In this document: piece by piece, positions 60,053-60,232 of the stretch
Numbering within the stretch: position 1 is the stretch's first letter
Layout of the letters: the number at the start of each line of letters is the position of its first letter
Assembly (NCBI GenBank): GCA_038227135.1
Contig: JBBRQC010000014.1
Coordinates: 1-60,232 of the forward strand
Direction of reading: 5' to 3'
Source of the DNA: UBA4720 sp038227135
GTDB taxonomy: Bacteria > Gemmatimonadota > Gemmatimonadetes > Gemmatimonadales > Gemmatimonadaceae
Length of the DNA: 60,232 bases
Notes under the pieces: generated by a model
Told to the model about the DNA's origin: nothing
What the model saw: the letters and a program-made list of their open reading frames with translations, nothing else
Databases searched by the model: none
Program-made: the position numbers and the translations under genes

Positions 60053-60232
60053 CTAGCCGGGCATCATGGCGCGAAGACGCTGAGGCTCTTTGCCCAGCCA
60101 CTCCGGGTGCTTGGCGGTCGAGTCGAAGATCGAGCTCGTCTTGAACGGCTCGAACTTCCCGTGTGATGCTGCCGCCCTCGTCTTGGCGAGAAGCGCCTCC
60201 CTTTGCGGCACGCTGAATGGGCGGAACGTGCG
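60053..60232 (-). CDS. Aldo/keto reductase-like protein, N-terminus outside window
   Basis: The reading frame enters from the right edge and ends in TAG at 60053. The 59 residues visible (RPFSVPQREALLAKTRAAASHGKF..., then FKTSSIFDSTAKHPEWLG) resemble the C-terminal tail of uncharacterised aldo/keto reductases or related oxidoreductases. The catalytic region lies outside the window, so the assignment is by recall of the tail only. Convergent with the zf-UBP gene, with 1 nt between stops. Confidence 0.45.
   Translation of the reverse strand, partial: RTFRPFSVPQREALLAKTRAAASHGKFEPFKTSSIFDSTAKHPEWLGKEPQRLRAMMPG

Overview
The window is about 60 kb of bacterial chromosome with high GC, dense coding and frequent GTG or TTG starts. 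The envelope is Gram-negative: an Omp85-type barrel, a second outer-membrane barrel and many lipoproteins. Small lineage-type secreted proteins, a CarboxypepD_reg protein, a SUF-only Fe-S system with SufU, and a CHAT/TPR protein suggest Gemmatimonadota or a close relative. That placement is inferred from gene content; no rRNA is present to confirm it. I saw no tRNA, rRNA, CRISPR array, IS element or prophage.

Layout. 0-7.3 kb: housekeeping genes (rnd, thioesterase, methyltransferase, sugar-phosphate mutarotase, 7Fe ferredoxin, yhbY, M23 peptidase, thiC with a TPP riboswitch). 7.3-10.6 kb: two related glycine-rich lipoproteins, a SnoaL-like lipoprotein and an FHA membrane protein. 10.7-16.7 kb: the SUF locus as two divergent arms, sufB/sufC/sufD to the left and Rieske/sufS/sufU to the right. 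16.8-22.4 kb: a DHFR-like reductase, a GH16 lipoprotein, a DUF1801 protein, small membrane proteins including one with an in-frame UGA and a SECIS-like hairpin, and a broken YCII gene. 22.4-27.1 kb: an ANL-type ligase next to an MMPL exporter, then a secreted M23 peptidase. 27.1-38.7 kb: ankyrin/TauE pair, NatAB-like ABC exporter, bacilliredoxin, lepB, a histone-tailed SWIB protein, nfo, pruA. 38.7-48.6 kb: an ECF sigma / anti-sigma / lipoprotein CHAT-TPR operon, divergent from four exported proteins. 48.6-60.2 kb: outer-membrane pair, a second ABC-2 exporter with arfB, a DMT transporter, secreted GH5 and GalM, a cytosolic molybdenum oxidoreductase / flavin reductase / DUF6510 operon, a frameshifted zf-UBP gene and the end of an aldo/keto-reductase-like gene.

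The strongest leads for undescribed biology are the small membrane gene whose UGA is followed, 11 nt later, by a perfect GGUC-loop stem-loop (candidate selenoprotein), and the sigma/anti-sigma/CHAT module facing an exported operon that encodes two copies of an uncharacterised CC...CC domain. Three genes (YCII, CRTAC1-like, zf-UBP) are disrupted. Two of them are also truncated, so local gene decay is likely, but single-base assembly errors cannot be excluded for the frameshifts.
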